From: Persicaria tinctoria
Taxonomy: Eukaryota > Streptophyta > Magnoliopsida > Caryophyllales > Polygonaceae
Assembly (NCBI GenBank): GCA_037127255.1
Contig: JBANSL010000003.1
Span: 44,575,314 to 44,639,313 of the forward strand
Length of the DNA: 64,000 nt
Direction of reading: 5' to 3'
Shown: one piece after another, positions 11,102 to 20,358 of the stretch
Numbering within the stretch: position 1 is the first letter of the stretch
How the letters are laid out: each line of letters starts with the position of its first letter
Made by a program: the position numbers and the translations under genes
The notes under the pieces: model-generated
The model's database searches: none
What the model was told of the DNA's origin: nothing
What the model saw: the letters and a program-made list of their open reading frames with translations, nothing else

Positions 11102-12881
11102 TGATAAGGCATGTTTCCAATAGGCATTATAGGTTAGGTTAAGTGCATTCCATTGTTATATAATCATGTTTTAGTGTTAATTAGATTAGCATTCATTTTG
11201 TGGAAAAGTTCGGAATCTACGCTATTTCGATGGTTTTATGTAGATTCGTAGATCCGAGGCAAAGAACACAAGGAACGGAGCTAAGTAAGGCTAAGGCGAG
11301 ACTTGGGAGAGCTTAAGAAAGAAGTCCTGAAGAGAATGGAAGAACCTAAGGAACAACGGAGTACGAAATTGAGGTCTAAGAGAGAAAACAAGGACGAGTC
11401 GCGAAAGCTGTCCGCTCGGCGAGCTGAACTTGTAACGCACTTTTCGGAGGCCTCGGATGTCCGATCGACGCATATGAGCATGCGTTGGAAAGCTCTTTCG
11501 AAGATCTACGTGATGGTGTTCTGTTGGATTTTTGCTGCCAGCGAATGCCTTTCCGCTGCAGCGAATCAAGTCAGCAACAACATGTGCGAGAAGGTGGCCG
11601 GCCTGAGCACGAGTCGCTGCCAGCGAATGGCATCTCGCTGCCAGCGACTGGAGTCAGCGGAAGCATGTCCAGGAGCAGCATGACTCGCTGCCAGCGAAAG
11701 GGAACTCGCTGCCAGCGGATGTCCAGACTCGCTCCAGCAAATGGAGTCGCTGGCTGCCAGCGAATGGCCGGACTCACTCCAGCGAGTTGGAGCTCTCGCG
11801 GAAGCGGAAGGAGTGACTCGCGGAGGCGAAAACGACGGAATCGAAGAAGCTTGAAAATATTCTAAGGCATGGACATTCGCTGCCAGCGAGTGTGGTAGCG
11901 AAAATCCAACAGGAGCTTGATTGAGGCCATTCGCTGCCAGCGGAAATTTTCGCTGCCAGCGGAATCCGACGCTGAGTTAAATTAGGAAAGTTCTATCTTT
12001 TATCTAGTTTGTTTAGGAAGCTTTTATCTTTTATCTATCTTTTACCTTATTTATGGAAGACATTAGGCTTATAAATAGGATGTTATAGGGTTAGTTTTCT
12101 AATTAATTCCAAGTAGAGAAATCACCATTAAAGAGAAGAAAGTTTAGGTAAGCCATGTTTGGCTAATTTTGTAGTTTCCACCTACACTTTCGAGACTTGG
12201 TTGGTGGTTTGTGAGTTTCTAATTCAAGTTATTTTTCCTCTTTAATTCTTTCAACTTCTTTGTGCGATATTGATTATGTTATTGATGTTATCTTGACTCG
12301 CGGCCTTGATAATATTGATTTCATGCTAGGATTTAATACTTTCGTATTTGTGTTATTTCCGTAGTAGCACGCATAAGATTGTGGATTCCGTGTTTGAAGC
12401 ATGATTATGTAGGGAGTTGACATATATCTTAAACATTGATTTACCGTGTTTAATTGGTGTTATTTATATGCTCAAGTTCTTGGGACTATTTGCTATCTCT
12501 TTGTTAAATCTTGACCGTGTTAAGGTTGCATTGAGGTGTAAGGAATTAATTGGACTCGTAGGACTTTTAATCTATATAAACCAAGACGGGAGGAATTCGT
12601 AGGAAACGATAATAGCTTGAAAAGGATTCGATGATCAATAAAACCAACCAAAGTCGAGAACTTGTACGTGGAAACGCTTTTCTTCTATCCTTTATTTGCT
12701 TTTGTCAATATTATTTTCTTTTATTTTCATTCATAAAAATCTTTTCTTTTTATATTGATAAATACACAATATTTAGAAATACTTGATTCTCTAGGGTTCG
12801 ACCCCTTACTTGCATACTATACTAGTTTGTTTGTTTGAGATTTATTTTTGGCGAGGTGAATCAACGACTTTCCTTCCGTCA
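11102..12881 (+). mobile_element. Solo LTR (Ty3/gypsy-like) nested in copia
   Basis: A 1780 bp unit beginning TGATAAGG and ending TCCGTCA, flanked by perfect 5 bp duplications gccgg (11097-11101 and 12882-12886). Excising it with one duplication restores the copia frame across the junction. It holds no gag or pol, so it is an LTR left by recombination between the two LTRs of a larger element. Its skeleton (gaggcctcg...gatcgac...gcatgcgttggaaag) recurs at 45030-45085 in another LTR. The part at 11520-11960 carries about ten copies or variants of CGCTGCCAGCG. Confidence 0.92.
11525..11965. repeat. Interspersed near-palindromes CGCTGCCAGCG within the solo LTR
   Basis: tcgctgccagcg or close variants (gctgccagcg, cgctccagcg, cgctgcagcg) occur near 11535, 11617, 11637, 11684, 11708, 11752, 11880, 11934 and 11950, at irregular spacings of about 15-130 bp. 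Inverted halves CGCTG and AGCG make each copy nearly self-complementary. The intervening sequence is not repeated, so this is not a simple tandem array. Confidence 0.8.
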
Positions 12882-12886
12882 GCCGG

Positions 12887-13658
12887 CATGACGTCTTGCA
12901 AACCCGCCACCACCCCTGTCGACTGCAAGTCCAAGCTCGACGCTGCCTCCAGTCCTAAGGTTGAGGATCCTACAGCCTACCGCAGTCTGGCCGGTGCTCT
13001 CCAGTATTTGACATTCACCAGATCGGACATTGCCTTCGCCGTACAGCAGATCTGCTTATACATGCATGATCCCCGCGAGCACCATCTTCAGGCGCTCAAT
13101 AGGATAATCAGGTACATCAAGGGCACCTCTGACATGGGTTTACATCTCGCTTGCAGCAGGTTGGACTCCCTCACCGCCTATTCTGACGCTGACTGGGCGG
13201 GTTGTCCTGAAACTCGACGCTCTACATCTGGTTTCGCGGTGTACCTGGGCGACAATCTGGTCTCGTGGTCCTCCAAGCGTCAGGCCACCATCTCCCGCTC
13301 GAGTGCCGAGGCTGAGTATCGTGGTGTTGCCAACGCCGTCGCTGAGACCTGCTGGCTCCGCAACCTTCTCTGCGAACTCCGGGTTCCCCTTCGATCGGCT
13401 ACACTAGTCTACTGCGACAATGTCTCCGCTGTTTACCTGTCGTCGAACCCAGTTCAGCACCAACGGACGAAGCATATCGAAATTGACATCCATTTCGTCA
13501 GAGAGAAGGTCGCCCTAGGCAAGGTCCGAGTTCTTCATGTCCCTTCTGCACATCAGTATGCGGACATTTTCACAAAAGGCTTACCTACTCCTCTTTTTAC
13601 TTCTTTTCGTTCCAGTCTTGCTATTCGCTCACCTCTAGCTGCGACTGAGGGAGGATGT
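12887..13658 (+). pseudogene. Copia RT end and RNase H
   Basis: Directly after the gccgg duplication the copia polyprotein resumes: MTSCKPATTPVDCKSKL, YRSLAGALQYLTFTRSDIAF, then RNase H with AYSDADWAGCPETRRSTSG (catalytic Asp), SSAEAEYRGVANAVAE (Glu), VYCDNVSAVYLSSNPV (Asp) and QHQRTKHIEIDIHFVRE. KVRVLHVPSAHQYADIFTKG closes the domain as in other copia elements. The frame is open to the TAG at the 3' LTR edge, so this end is well kept. It cannot be translated as part of a full polyprotein because of the upstream lesions. Confidence 0.93.
13643..13655 (+). promoter_or_regulatory. Polypurine tract of the copia element
   Basis: The sequence tgagggagga lies immediately before the 3' LTR, in the position where plus-strand DNA synthesis is primed. 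Confidence 0.75.
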
Positions 13659-13779
13659 TAGCATTATATTATTTATACATGTACAGTTACCATTGTACCC
13701 TCGGGTTTTCACCCATTGATATTTATACAAGAGTAGGCATTTGAGATCCGTTAAGGACTCAATTCTCCAAACACTTACA
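13656..13779 (+). repeat. Copia 3' LTR
   Basis: 124 bp copy of 7336-7459, followed by the aatct target duplication at 13780-13784. Confidence 0.95.
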
Positions 13780-13784
13780 AATCT

Positions 13785-14139
13785 GAATAAATTAAGTATA
13801 ATCATTTCATTTGCTAAAGAATAAGAGTTTGGCAGTTCGATTGTCTGATTCAAACACTACAGCAGTTGCAACTACTCTTTCTCTGCAACTATAGCTGTTG
13901 GATATGGCCAAGGAGTTTGTGATTCACATTATTCATCAGTTGATGTCCTCAATATTAGAAATTCAACCGAAAGAGCAGTGAGTACTAAAGGTATGGGTAA
14001 ATGCAATTAACCATTCTTGCTATCTTTGTTTCTTGAAGGAGCCTATATTTCAATAAACTGAGCAGTTTTCTTCTGTTCAGGTACAAGAGGGCTGTTGTAA
14101 ACACACACACAAAAAAAAAGAAAAACAGGGGCTGATGGG
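13785..14139. other. Non-coding flank right of copia
   Basis: No gene recognised. It is the continuation of 6736-7335 once the copia insertion is removed. A short A-rich run lies at 14110-14130. Confidence 0.35.
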
Positions 14140-14285
14140 CTGAAACCGGTCCGCAGATCAGAAAACTTAGGATCTTATTTATCGGTCCCGGTTCGATCCG
14201 CGGTCCATATTCCGGAAAATTCTGCTCCATCGGTCTTGGGCCGGACCTGAATTTGCGATCCAAACTAGACCGGAAGCCTAGCCCT
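14140..14285. repeat. GGTCCGG-rich block (putative DNA-transposon subterminal region, right)
   Basis: The words ccggtccg, cggtcccggtt, gatccgcggtcc, cttgggccggacc and gaccggaag cluster here, ending gcctagcccta. The reverse complement of that end, tagggctaggc, resembles hAT termini. It mirrors 6545-6735 across the copia insertion. Without a target duplication the call stays tentative. Confidence 0.4.
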
Positions 14286-15486
14286 AATGATATGTGCTAG
14301 TGGTGGGCCTTGGGATGTAGTGGGCCAGTATCCCAAATAAAGGAAAGGAAGTGAAGTGGGATGAAACTTTGAATTCCTTGTGTTTGGCATGCAAATAAAT
14401 TTAAAAAATGCACCAAAAAAACTGGTTTGTGGTGCTACCAAACACACACGTAGACGGAAGGAAAACTAAAAAACTATATGGGCAAACAAACGAGTATGGA
14501 TTTTAGTTTCACCAAAAAAAAAAAAAAAAAACCGAGTATGGATTTTTAACTTTATTATCTCACTTTGCTTACGTATTCCCTATTTCATGAAAATAAGGTG
14601 AATAATACCTGAATAATAAGAGGCCGAAGTAATGATCGCGATGGTGGCTAGATGAGCTTCGCGATGTTACTTGGTTCGCGATTAGACTTGTCTTTGTATT
14701 TATTATTCAATCGTCGTTGTTAGTGTAACTTTGATTAATCGGTTTATCTCATAAACAATTCGTTACCATTAGGAGACTTGGAGACTCAAATTCATGGGTT
14801 TTTACTTCAGGAAATAGTTGTCAAGTTTCCTTCTTTTCCTCTCTAAAAATCGATCCTTATGAATGAAGCTGAGGGGTATTTAGAGTGTAAGGGTGTAGGC
14901 AGTCGGTGAGACTTCATGGGTAAACCACGATGAAGGGACCAATGAGATGTTGCCAGCACGATAGCACGTGAGATCTAACTTAGTAGGGGTGGGGTTAGTA
15001 GTATAAGCGGTCTTGTCAAAAAACGTCAGCTCATGCTAGTGTCATCATAAGGAGTGACGTTCCCTAGGCAAGTGGTGTCGCGTAATGCGAGCCAATAGGT
15101 GTCTAACATCGAGATAAGTAGGCGATCGGGTGATCTACTATGATCGTGAACAAAGAAGGGTGCATCAACTTGGTGATTGCGAACAAAGCATGCGGGTTTG
15201 TGATAGCGAGACATTGAGACAATCAAGTGGCTTTGCAACCTATTATAGTTTGTTATGACAATGAAGGTTTTAAAGAGTAGGCTTACAATAGTTATTGAGA
15301 AGGGACAACCCTCATCCTACTATTTTTGCGTTGGATAATCTATTTATGAAGTACATGAGATTTATGTGAGGTGCTTGTTTGTAAGGATATTGTCATTACA
15401 CTATCCTATTCTACCCTTTTAAAAAAATAAAAATAAAGCAGTCATTGTATGGTAAGTATTTTGTTTTTATTTTCTATTCTTCCCAA
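14286..15486. other. No recognisable gene
   Basis: Non-coding on both strands as far as I can see. It contains a 19-base A run (about 14513-14531) and short tetrameric patches. No similarity to the neighbouring elements was noticed. Confidence 0.4.
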
Positions 15487-15577
15487 TTAAATACCTTCCG
15501 GCTCCGGTAATTGAAACTGCATTATGCATTTTTTTTTTTTTTTTTTTTGATTGGGTAATAATTCGGCTGCAGAAATG

Positions 15578-18500
15578 CTATCCGATAGCATCCTTTCGGA
15601 TGAGGTCAAGAAGACCTGGGTCGCTCTGTAACAGGGAGGGTATTGCAATTTGGGCAAGGTGTGCAACCTTATCTGCCACGCAATTGCTGGAACGAAGAAC
15701 GTGAGAGAACGAAACTTCGTGGAATCCCGTGAGGAGTTTTCTTATGTCAGTCATGATCATATCGATCTCCCATGGACATGAATTTTGTGTCTGTAAGTGT
15801 TTAATGATAGTTAGTGAGTCTCCTTCGATGATTATTCTCTGTATATGTAATTCACGAACTTTGACAATACCTTTTCTGAGAGCCAGAGCTTCTGTCATCA
15901 GGGGTGTGTGTTGTCCGACTTTATCATTGCCCATTTCTATGACTACCCCAGAGCTGTCACGAATGATATATCCTATCAAACTTTGCTCATTTCCCGAAGC
16001 GGAGCCGTCGAAGTTGAGTTTCACTCTTCCCATTGGCGGTTTTTTCCATTTTGTATTTTTTGCACTGTTTCTTTTAATCAGGCGAGGGTGTAATTCTGTT
16101 GTTGCTCTCCTGTTTGTTTCACTTTCGTGTTCTCCCGCTTTTACCCACTCCTTATAGTTTGATTCCACAAGTGTTACAAACCCTCTTTCATTTGGTGGTG
16201 TCTGTTGTTGGAAAATTAATCTGTTCCTTGTAATCCATATAGTCCACCAGTGAAAAACCATCTTCTCTTGTTGCTTTTTGTCTAGTCGGTTTCCAAGTTT
16301 GTTAATGATATCTTCTACATTCCTTGTAACCTTTATATCCTCTTTGATTTGTTTCTTAATCTGGGGTGATAGCCACGAGCATATCGTAGAGAATCTACAT
16401 TCAAACAATAAGTGTGTAGCATCTTCTTCATGATTATTACACAGCGCGCAATATGGCGGTATTGCAATTCCCCTTTTAGCTAACCGAGCCGCAGTTGGTA
16501 GGCCATTTTGGCATACTTTCCACATGAAATTTTTCATTTTAGGAGGGATTCTCAAACTCCATATCCACGCATTGTTGTCATTGTTGATCTCAATTGCTTT
16601 TGTGTTTAATTTATACGCACTCGATGTTGTGAACCAACCTTTGTTATCCGGCCACCAATACATCCTGTCTTGAATCTCATTTATCGGAAGTGGGATATTT
16701 GCAATTTGTTGTGCTTTATCCGGTGGCACCGTAGTTTGGAGCTTATCAATATTCCATGACCCATTTAGGATGTACTGGTCTACCGTTTCCTCCCAGTTGG
16801 TATTTGTTGGATTAAGACATATATTTTGAATATCCTTAATCGGGGACCATTTATCAATCCAAAATTTTGCCGTTTTGCCATCTCCAATAGACCATGCTAA
16901 TCCTTGTTTGAAAGGCTCAATAAGTTTCCTTAGTTGAGACCATTGCCACGAAGCATTTCCCTTTTTATCAAATTCTAAAATAGATGTATCCTTTAGGTAC
17001 TTATATTTGATGATCTCTACCCAACAGTTATCCGGTTCCGCAATAATTTTCCATATAAGTTTCATTTGTAATGCCTCATTCATTTCTTTCGTTTTTCTCA
17101 AGCCCACTCCACCTTTTGACTTTGGCCTACACACTCTATTCCACCCAATAAGAGGTTTATACTGTAAGTCTTTATTCCAGAAGAAAGATCTATTTATTCT
17201 ATCCAATTCATCATGGATTGCTGTTGGTAGCATGAAGCTTTGCATTGCGAATAACGGTTTCGCTGCTAAATTTGCATTGATTAAAACCGTTCTCCCCTGT
17301 TGGGACAATGCATCCGCTTTCCATTTTGTCAGCTGGTTTGTGGCTCTGCCTATGATATCCTCAAAAGTGCTTTTGTTAACCCTCCCGTTCACTATTGGGC
17401 ATCCTAAGTATTTATCTAGTTTGACATGGTTTGATATTTGTAAATATCCCTCAATAATTGGTACTCTTGAAGCCTGAATCCCTGGGGAAATCTGGAAAGC
17501 TGACTTGTTGTAATTAACCTTCTGACCGGACACACGACAGTAATCTTCAATTATGCCTTTGACCTTTTCGCATGCTGTTGTACTACCTTTGGTGAATATG
17601 ATGATATCGTCGGCGAAGGCTAAAAAAGGAACTTTAGGTCCCGAGTGACCAAATCTGAACCCAATCCCTGAATGGGGGTTGTTTGCTTCAGCAGTGAGCT
17701 TTCTCGCCATTACTTCTGCTCCTAATATAAATAGGAATGGGGAAAGAGGGTCCCCTTGTCGTAGACCTCTTGATGGTTTAAACACATCAGTAGGGCCGTT
17801 ATTTACAAGAACTGAGAACGAAACCGTTGTAACACATTCCATTATCAATGAAATAACATTCTCAGAAAATCCAAATCTCCTTAGGATCCCTTCAATAAAC
17901 GTCCAATCGACTCTGTCATATGCTTTCTCCATGTCTAATTTAATGGCTAGCCATCCTTCAGAGCCTCTCCTTGATTTGATGGAGTGAAAGATTTCATGTG
18001 CAATCAAGATATTGTCTTGTATAGCTCTATCAGATACAAACGCTCCTTGAAATGGGTGTATTAGTTTCCCAACCACTCGCTTTAGTCTGTCAGTTATGAT
18101 TTTTGATATGATCTTGTAGATAGTAGAACATAGACTAATGGGCCTGTAGTCCGATGTTTTCATAGGATTGTCATTTTTAGGTAGTAAAGTTATAAATGTG
18201 TGGTTTATTTGTCGCAGAATCTTACCCGAGTGGAAGAAGGCTTTGACAGCTTTAATAACATCCACACCAACGATGTCCCAGTAGGTTTTGTAGAATTCCG
18301 CGGTCATGCCATCAGGTCCAGGGGACTTATTCATCCCAAGAGACCAAACGACATTTTTAATCTCACTGTTCGACGGCTGTCTACTGATGGATATGTTATC
18401 ATCTTCTGTGATCATACTTGGGATTATATTTAAATGTTCATCTAGTAATTGGGAATTAATATGTTCTTTAGTAAACCTTTTCTTGAAGTCGTTCTTAATT

Positions 18501-19699
18501 TCTTCCCGGATGTTCGTTTCCCCTATGATCTGTGTCCCATCAATAGATGTAATAGTTTTTATGACTTTCCTATTCCTCCTCCCTGAAGCTACCCTATGGA
18601 AGTATGATGTGTTAGAGTCCGATAGTTGTAGGTGCTTTGATTTAGCTCTCTGCCCCCAGTATTCCTTTTGAAATTTCAGGAGTTTGTCCTTTTTCCGAAG
18701 CAATTGTTTCTCAACCGTCTTTTCCCTATCAGTACATTCACTGCCTTTTGATTGGATATTCACCAACTCGTCTTCCACAAGTTTTATTTGCCGAAACACA
18801 TTTCCAAACGACGTTTTGTTCCAATTCTTGACCTTTCCTTTCAGTAATTTTGTTTTATACGTTAGTCTATACATAGCCGATCCTATACATCTACTCCTCC
18901 ATACTTGTTTTACTATATTCCTGAGATCCTTTCGCTGGAGCCACATGTTCTCGAATTTGAATGGAGGGGTTGTGAACACTGTACCCGACTCCAGGGATAC
19001 TGTAATCGGGCAGTGATCAGAACCTGTGAATGCACCATTAAAGGTCGAGAGTTCAGGAAATGTTGTCAGAAACTCGTGTTGTACCAATACTCTATCCAGT
19101 TTTTCCCAAATATTATCCTCTCCCTCTCGTCGTTTTCTCCAAGTGTACTGGTTACCTGTCGAAGGAATTTCGGACAAAGAACATAAATTCTTGAATTGAT
19201 TTAGTCTAGCATATCTTGCTTGGCTATTATCTGCTCCTCCCAATTTCTCATTGCTATTACAAATTTCGTTTAGGTCTCCGATTATTAGACACGGCAAGGG
19301 CTCATTCGTAACGATACTGATCAGTTCATTCCAAAAAGGCACCTTTTCAGATTCATGAGGAGGAGCATATACGAAAAGAAGAATACCTACAAATTGTTTC
19401 TCTGTGCACGAATATTTAACCCGTATTATTCTAGGATTAACAATGTCCGCCGTGATTGACTCGTTTATAAGACTGCTTTCATTCCACAGTAGACCAATTC
19501 CTCCAGTTCTATCATTCCCCACTGACCAAACTGCGTTATTGAAACCACTTGATCTCCATGTTTTCTCAAGCGGAACTTTATTCGTTCTCATTTCCGCTAC
19601 CGCCAAAATGGAAATGCGCTCATTGATTCTCATGGCTTTAATGTCATTCCAAATGTTCGATTTTCCTATGCCTCTCACATTCCAGAAACAGATTTTCAT
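15578..19699 (-). CDS. LINE ORF2: endonuclease, reverse transcriptase, zf-RVT, RNase H (1373 aa)
   Basis: ORF2 nicks target DNA and copies the element RNA from the nick. Residues 1-230 are an exonuclease/endonuclease/phosphatase fold: MKICFWNVRGIGKS at the start, a Glu in VAEMRTN, and GSDHCPITV at the end. RT follows at about 430-720: NKSPGPDGMTAEFYKTYW, YRPISLCSTIYKIISKII, GAFVSDRAIQDNIL, RGLRQGDPLSPFLFIL and the catalytic LAFADDIIIF. The zf-RVT domain (near 1100) has CALCNNHEEDATHLLFEC. RNase H near the C-terminus has LNFDGSASG, TEALALRKG, IEGDSLTII and NCVADKVAHLA. The length is usual for plant L1 ORF2. The start codon overlaps the stop of the preceding frame as ATGA. No lesion is visible. 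Confidence 0.95.
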   Translation of the reverse strand: MKICFWNVRGIGKSNIWNDIKAMRINERISILAVAEMRTNKVPLEKTWRSSGFNNAVWSVGNDRTGGIGLLWNESSLINESITADIVNPRIIRVKYSCTEKQFVGILLFVYAPPHESEKVPFWNELISIVTNEPLPCLIIGDLNEICNSNEKLGGADNSQARYARLNQFKNLCSLSEIPSTGNQYTWRKRREGEDNIWEKLDRVLVQHEFLTTFPELSTFNGAFTGSDHCPITVSLESGTVFTTPPFKFENMWLQRKDLRNIVKQVWRSRCIGSAMYRLTYKTKLLKGKVKNWNKTSFGNVFRQIKLVEDELVNIQSKGSECTDREKTVEKQLLRKKDKLLKFQKEYWGQRAKSKHLQLSDSNTSYFHRVASGRRNRKVIKTITSIDGTQIIGETNIREEIKNDFKKRFTKEHINSQLLDEHLNIIPSMITEDDNISISRQPSNSEIKNVVWSLGMNKSPGPDGMTAEFYKTYWDIVGVDVIKAVKAFFHSGKILRQINHTFITLLPKNDNPMKTSDYRPISLCSTIYKIISKIITDRLKRVVGKLIHPFQGAFVSDRAIQDNILIAHEIFHSIKSRRGSEGWLAIKLDMEKAYDRVDWTFIEGILRRFGFSENVISLIMECVTTVSFSVLVNNGPTDVFKPSRGLRQGDPLSPFLFILGAEVMARKLTAEANNPHSGIGFRFGHSGPKVPFLAFADDIIIFTKGSTTACEKVKGIIEDYCRVSGQKVNYNKSAFQISPGIQASRVPIIEGYLQISNHVKLDKYLGCPIVNGRVNKSTFEDIIGRATNQLTKWKADALSQQGRTVLINANLAAKPLFAMQSFMLPTAIHDELDRINRSFFWNKDLQYKPLIGWNRVCRPKSKGGVGLRKTKEMNEALQMKLIWKIIAEPDNCWVEIIKYKYLKDTSILEFDKKGNASWQWSQLRKLIEPFKQGLAWSIGDGKTAKFWIDKWSPIKDIQNICLNPTNTNWEETVDQYILNGSWNIDKLQTTVPPDKAQQIANIPLPINEIQDRMYWWPDNKGWFTTSSAYKLNTKAIEINNDNNAWIWSLRIPPKMKNFMWKVCQNGLPTAARLAKRGIAIPPYCALCNNHEEDATHLLFECRFSTICSWLSPQIKKQIKEDIKVTRNVEDIINKLGNRLDKKQQEKMVFHWWTIWITRNRLIFQQQTPPNERGFVTLVESNYKEWVKAGEHESETNRRATTELHPRLIKRNSAKNTKWKKPPMGRVKLNFDGSASGNEQSLIGYIIRDSSGVVIEMGNDKVGQHTPLMTEALALRKGIVKVRELHIQRIIIEGDSLTIIKHLQTQNSCPWEIDMIMTDIRKLLTGFHEVSFSHVLRSSNCVADKVAHLAQIAIPSLLQSDPGLLDLIRKDAIG

Positions 19700-20358
19700 T
19701 TAATACACCTCTGTTCTATCAGAAGCAAAGGTTGTCTACCTTCTGATAGGGAATTTTTGTACTCAAGTTTAGATTTATCATGCTCTTTTCCTCTCCCTTT
19801 GATCCTATTATGCTTAGGATTATTTGAGATATTTAAACTATAACATAAACTATTTGTGTGGAATTTTCCGTTTCTCATCACACTTACACTTTTTATATGG
19901 TTTCTTATCTTCACTTTAATCCTTTTAAGTTTCCACCATTGCTTTCCCAAATGAGTTCTACCTATATGTATAATACTGTATTCATAAAAAATTTTAGGCC
20001 ATACCATTAAGTTTCTTTCATATTCCATTAAACCATACACCTTACATCTTAATATACTATATTGACAGCAAACATCCCATAAACGGCTAATGATAATCCA
20101 GTTACACTTCACATTCACTCCAGCTTCTAACATAGAGAACACCCAACAGCTAAGTATCCAACACAAAAAACCACCAGAAAGATCATGGATTGTTACAACC
20201 TTTGTTTTACTTGCTAACCAGACAGCACAAAAGTAGAGCTTCTTGATAGGACTAACACTGCAAGACACAAACCATGGCATTATTGAAGACAAGGCAAGGG
20301 ATGGATTGCAGCCATCGACAACCACACCCCAGAGCCACTTCTTGGATAGCCTACACAT
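19696..20358 (-). CDS. Bridging open frame of the LINE (220 aa, unknown)
   Basis: A third open frame fills the spacer between ORF1 and ORF2. Its ATG lies 8 nt inside the end of ORF1 and its TGA overlaps the ORF2 ATG as ATGA, so the three frames tile without gaps. The N-terminal half is hydrophobic and rich in Trp and Cys (KKWLWGVVVDGC, LCWILSCWVFSML). The C-terminal half is basic (GKQWWKLKRIKVKIRNHIKS, RIKGRGKEHDKSKLEYKN). I recognise no domain. A frame this long is improbable by chance in AT-rich spacer, but it may simply be a spacer that happens to be open. Coding status is uncertain. Confidence 0.4.
   Translation of the reverse strand: MCRLSKKWLWGVVVDGCNPSLALSSIMPWFVSCSVSPIKKLYFCAVWLASKTKVVTIHDLSGGFLCWILSCWVFSMLEAGVNVKCNWIIISRLWDVCCQYSILRCKVYGLMEYERNLMVWPKIFYEYSIIHIGRTHLGKQWWKLKRIKVKIRNHIKSVSVMRNGKFHTNSLCYSLNISNNPKHNRIKGRGKEHDKSKLEYKNSLSEGRQPLLLIEQRCIK

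Larger units (their letters stand above)
7336..13779 (+). mobile_element. Ty1/copia LTR retrotransposon, decayed, with nested solo LTR
   Basis: Two 124 bp LTRs (7336-7459 and 13656-13779) begin TGTTAGCATT and end CTTACA. A perfect 5 bp target duplication, aatct, sits at 7331-7335 and 13780-13784. A methionine-tRNA-type primer site follows the left LTR and a purine tract precedes the right one. Domain order is gag, protease, integrase, reverse transcriptase, RNase H, which is copia order. The LTRs differ at several positions (for example gcaccct/gtaccct, ggcctc/ggcatt), so the insertion is not recent. Stops, an internal deletion near 10680 and the 1.78 kb solo LTR at 11102-12881 make it non-autonomous. 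Confidence 0.96.

Noticed and set aside
11525..11965. CRISPR-like spaced repeats (CGCTGCCAGCG)
   Set aside because: Words are only about 11 bp, spacing is irregular and the context is a plant LTR with TG...CA ends and a 5 bp target duplication.
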